A program made the translations under genes and the position numbers. Below, one piece after another: positions 61,622 to 64,000 of a DNA stretch of 64,000 nucleotides (its first letter is position 1; each line of letters begins with the position of its first letter). The notes beneath the pieces were generated by a model. The model ran no database searches. It was not told the origin of the DNA and was given only the letters and a program-made list of their open reading frames with translations. The stretch is taken from contig CABJBM010000004.1 of assembly GCA_902363835.1 (NCBI GenBank), positions 124,001-188,000 on the forward strand, given 5' to 3'. Source of the stretch: Lachnospiraceae bacterium (GTDB taxonomy: Bacteria > Bacillota > Clostridia > Lachnospirales > Lachnospiraceae).

Positions 61622-61661
61622 GCTTAATCTATTTGTTCAGGGTATGAGTCCCTGAAGGTGC
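61622..61661 (+). repeat. Third, diverged tRNA-Lys 3' end
   Basis: CTTAATCTATTTGTTCAGGG, continuing to CTGAAGGTGCA, matches the att core with several substitutions and lacks the 5' half. The following GAAAAGTTCCGGTTTTGCAG matches the sequence after attR. It is probably the original or an older attachment end bounding the decayed integrase segment. Confidence 0.75.
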
Positions 61662-61732
61662 ATGAAAAGTTCCGGTTTTGCAGACAGAGCGCTGCGGGGA
61701 TGGGGCTTTTTTACATACAGCAGGAAACTTTA

Positions 61733-64000
61733 CTATACCATCCTCAAATGGGAAATGGCTCCCTGATAGTCCGCTTGTCTGGAGAGGATATCCTGAAACA
61801 GTTGGGAAGCTTTTTCTTTCTTACCAAGTCCCAGGCTTCCTAACGCACGTAAATAATTGCAGTACTGCGTATTCCGAAGTCTGATATCATCCTGGTATAC
61901 TTCTATTTCCGGCAGGGATACGGCGAAGAAATCATAGCATACACGGTCAAATAAATGTTTTTCCCCGTAAATAATCAGCTGATGGAAAGATTTCAAAGCA
62001 ATGTCTTTGCGGCCCAGCTCCATATTGGCCAGTCCCTGGTAAAAAATATAGTCGGAAGGCTGGTCATTGTAGTAAAGTACACTTCCGGGTTCACTAAGAC
62101 CTGCGGCAGCAAGTTCAAAGTATTTTTCAGCCTTTTCCTCATTGCCCAGCATGCGGTAAGCCATCCCCGTGTAGTAATGCGCCTCATTATCCGGAACATT
62201 GGGAAGCTTACCTTCTCCCAGATTCTCCGGATATGTGAGAGTATCGGTAAGGAGAGACAGGGCTTCTTCCGGTTTTTTTTCTTCCAGTTTTTTAATTGCC
62301 ATATGAATGAGGGCGTATCGGTACTGGGCGCTTGTTTTACCCTCTCCTCCTTCCCATGGGTGGAACCGGCAAGAGAGGAGAGCGGATAAGGCATCTTCGT
62401 AACGTCCCGTGCAATTTAAAAGAGTGATATAGCGGAGGTACAGGTCGTCACGGGCTTTGGTATATTCCATATGAGATTCCATTACCTGAAGACGTTCTTC
62501 TTTGGAACGGTTCATTTTGGCTGCCAGTTGGTCGTATTCCAGCCAGAAACGTGGATTTGCATCATCCAGTTTACAGGCCTTTTTCATGGATTCCATGGCT
62601 TTCTCCAAATCGTTTTGTTTATTGTAATAAGCGATAGAGAGATTCCGGTATGCCATGGACAGGTCATCTTTTTGGGATATGGCTGATTCCCAGTGACAGG
62701 CAGCTTTGGCATACTGTTTTTTGTCATAAAGCAGATTGCCCAGATAATAATGGGCCATGGGCGCATGGCCCAGTGCGCATATTGCATACTCTAATATTTG
62801 TATTTCCTCCACTTTATTTGGGAAGCAGTAATCAGACGGACAAGCTTCAGCATTCCGGCAGCATTCCATTGCAACAGTTTTATTTCCAGCCAGATGATTC
62901 AAGTATCCCTGATAGTACAGGCGTAATGGATTGGTGTCATCACAGCATTGCAGGATATTCAGTCCATCTTCATACAATCCTGCTTTCTTATAATCCAGCG
63001 ACAGTTCCAGATAGTTGTGTGCTTCCGTGCGCATTTTCTGCTGCCAGGACATCAGATCGTGACTAAGCATCGCCTTTTCGTACAGGCACCCCATGTACAG
63101 CGGATCAATGGCAAGGCTTTCGTCAAGAAATTCAGTGACCGGCCGTCTCAGTTTACGAAGAAGGGCAGCTTTTAAAGTACGGGCTTTCATGTTATGCCAG
63201 TTATTGATCATGGATTTGCCGGCAAACTCCAGAGCCTTTTCATATTCGCCTTTACGGGAAGCAAGGCAGGAAAGCCAGTAGAACCCTGTACTTTGAGTCT
63301 CTAAACTCCAGGTGGATTTATAAAAGGCATCCCAGGCTTTCTCATCCTGGCCGGTCGCTTCCAACGCCAGCCCCAGGTTAAAGTAACATTCACCGGAATA
63401 GGGATTGGGGTTTTTCCAGGTTTGCTTGTTTATGGCTGCCTGAAAATGAGGAATACTTTCTTTAAGATATCCCCTCCTTAAGAGGAGCAGACCGTAACCA
63501 TTGTTCAGCCGGATATCCGAAGTGTCTCTTTTTAATCCTTCCAGATAGTAATCTGACGGCTCGTAAGTGGCATGGCGGTACTGTTCCAGGTGTGTGGCAG
63601 CCAGATATAATTCCTCCAGGGATTTCATATCCTGTGGTGCCTTCATCGCTTCCGCCGGTTCCGGTATTGGTTTCAATTCTTCTTTATATATGGAGTATTC
63701 CACTAATTTTTTTTCATTCCAGAATACAGCCACCTTACAGTCCGATAAGTGTGAGGGGGTTGCAAAGGCGGTTTCAAAAAAATGTTCCGGTGATAAATCC
63801 GTATTATATTCATAAAGGACCGTATCTTTTTCCGTCACCCGGATGTAAGCATCAGGAAAGACACCGGTAGCATAGACCTTTAAAACGGTATTGCCGTTCT
63901 CATGGGCCCTGATACTGAGCATGGCATCTTTTGTGGCATTTTCCACTCTGCCCACACCTTTATATGGCATAAAGTATTGTACAAAGGTTTTCTCCTCCTG
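61733..64000 (-). CDS. DUF5107/TPR protein, N-terminus beyond the window
   Basis: The frame is open to the window edge, so the ATG at 63970 is internal; the visible part is 755 residues. FVQYFMPYKGVGRVENATKD at the upstream end suits the C-terminal part of a DUF5107 domain. The rest is a long array of tetratricopeptide-type helix pairs (LNNGYGLLLLRRGYLKESIP, YFNLGLALEATGQDEKAWDA, AHYYTGMAYRMLGNEEKAEK). DUF5107/TPR proteins are often linked to carbohydrate metabolism genes. It lies outside the island and is likely core chromosome. Confidence 0.8.
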   Translation of the reverse strand, partial: QEEKTFVQYFMPYKGVGRVENATKDAMLSIRAHENGNTVLKVYATGVFPDAYIRVTEKDTVLYEYNTDLSPEHFFETAFATPSHLSDCKVAVFWNEKKLVEYSIYKEELKPIPEPAEAMKAPQDMKSLEELYLAATHLEQYRHATYEPSDYYLEGLKRDTSDIRLNNGYGLLLLRRGYLKESIPHFQAAINKQTWKNPNPYSGECYFNLGLALEATGQDEKAWDAFYKSTWSLETQSTGFYWLSCLASRKGEYEKALEFAGKSMINNWHNMKARTLKAALLRKLRRPVTEFLDESLAIDPLYMGCLYEKAMLSHDLMSWQQKMRTEAHNYLELSLDYKKAGLYEDGLNILQCCDDTNPLRLYYQGYLNHLAGNKTVAMECCRNAEACPSDYCFPNKVEEIQILEYAICALGHAPMAHYYLGNLLYDKKQYAKAACHWESAISQKDDLSMAYRNLSIAYYNKQNDLEKAMESMKKACKLDDANPRFWLEYDQLAAKMNRSKEERLQVMESHMEYTKARDDLYLRYITLLNCTGRYEDALSALLSCRFHPWEGGEGKTSAQYRYALIHMAIKKLEEKKPEEALSLLTDTLTYPENLGEGKLPNVPDNEAHYYTGMAYRMLGNEEKAEKYFELAAAGLSEPGSVLYYNDQPSDYIFYQGLANMELGRKDIALKSFHQLIIYGEKHLFDRVCYDFFAVSLPEIEVYQDDIRLRNTQYCNYLRALGSLGLGKKEKASQLFQDILSRQADYQGAISHLRMV

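Noticed and set aside
1..64000. CRISPR array or cas genes
   Set aside because: No regularly spaced repeats and no Cas-like proteins were seen on either strand.

Overview
The window looks like a chromosomal segment of a low- to mid-GC anaerobic Firmicute, most likely a Lachnospiraceae member (Enterocloster/Lacrimispora/Hungatella-like). This is inferred from the YesM/YesN-regulated sugar ABC operon, strong AGGAGG ribosome sites, and the protein families DUF5688, DUF3841, DUF4143 and DUF5107. The species cannot be fixed from the sequence alone.

Core chromosome lies at both edges: trmB and a tRNA-Lys(CTT) gene on the left (643-1707), and a DUF5107/TPR-type protein that runs off the right edge (61733-64000). 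Between them is a composite genomic island of about 57.5 kb (1708-59180) inserted in the 3' end of the tRNA gene. Its limits are supported by an exact 43-bp direct repeat of the tRNA 3' end (1665-1707 and 59138-59180), a tyrosine integrase with a small excisionase beside the right end, and a paired CTTTGCAAA repeat just inside each end. A third, diverged tRNA 3' end (61622-61661) bounds an older decayed element that holds an integrase remnant and an IS3-family insertion.

The island is a mosaic. 2.5-11.8 kb: amino-sugar uptake and catabolism operon (YesM kinase, solute-binding lipoprotein, two permeases, Gfo/Idh/MocA oxidoreductase, YesN regulator, NagB, NagA). 12.2-13.5 kb: excisionase-like protein, MobC-like protein and a short relaxase. 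13.7-15.0 kb: decayed IS66 transposase. 15.3-20.4 kb: LysR regulator divergent from an SLC13/DASS transporter, a fluoroacetate-dehalogenase-like hydrolase with the complete catalytic and halide-pocket residue set, and an aconitase-type LeuC/LeuD pair. 20.6-23.9 kb: remnants of a second relaxase plus small accessory genes. 24-27.7 kb: XRE repressor divergent, across a palindromic operator, from a zinc-ribbon peptide, a DUF697-like membrane protein and a 774-aa membrane protein. 27.8-30.3 kb: group II intron remnant and a lipoprotein gene broken by an IS630. 30.7-37.6 kb: complete type I restriction-modification operon with an inserted DUF4145-like gene. 38.2-49.6 kb: phage/ICE-type DNA metabolism genes (DUF932, RadC, YqaJ nuclease, RecT, DUF5688, PAPS-reductase-like, tyrosine-phosphatase-like, DNA methyltransferase). 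50.0-51.7 kb: a lone 552-aa unknown gene. 51.9-58.8 kb: three-gene module ending in a HerA/FtsK-type ATPase, then excisionase, integrase, a DUF4143 ATPase and an unknown protein next to attR.

No mating-pore genes are visible, so the island is better described as a mobilizable or formerly conjugative element than as a complete ICE. The strongest candidates for undescribed biology are the dehalogenase/hydro-lyase/transporter operon, the XRE-zinc ribbon-DUF697-774-aa cassette, the HerA-type module, and a 24-codon hydrophobic ORF whose ribosome site and start codon sit in the loop of a perfect 14-bp hairpin.
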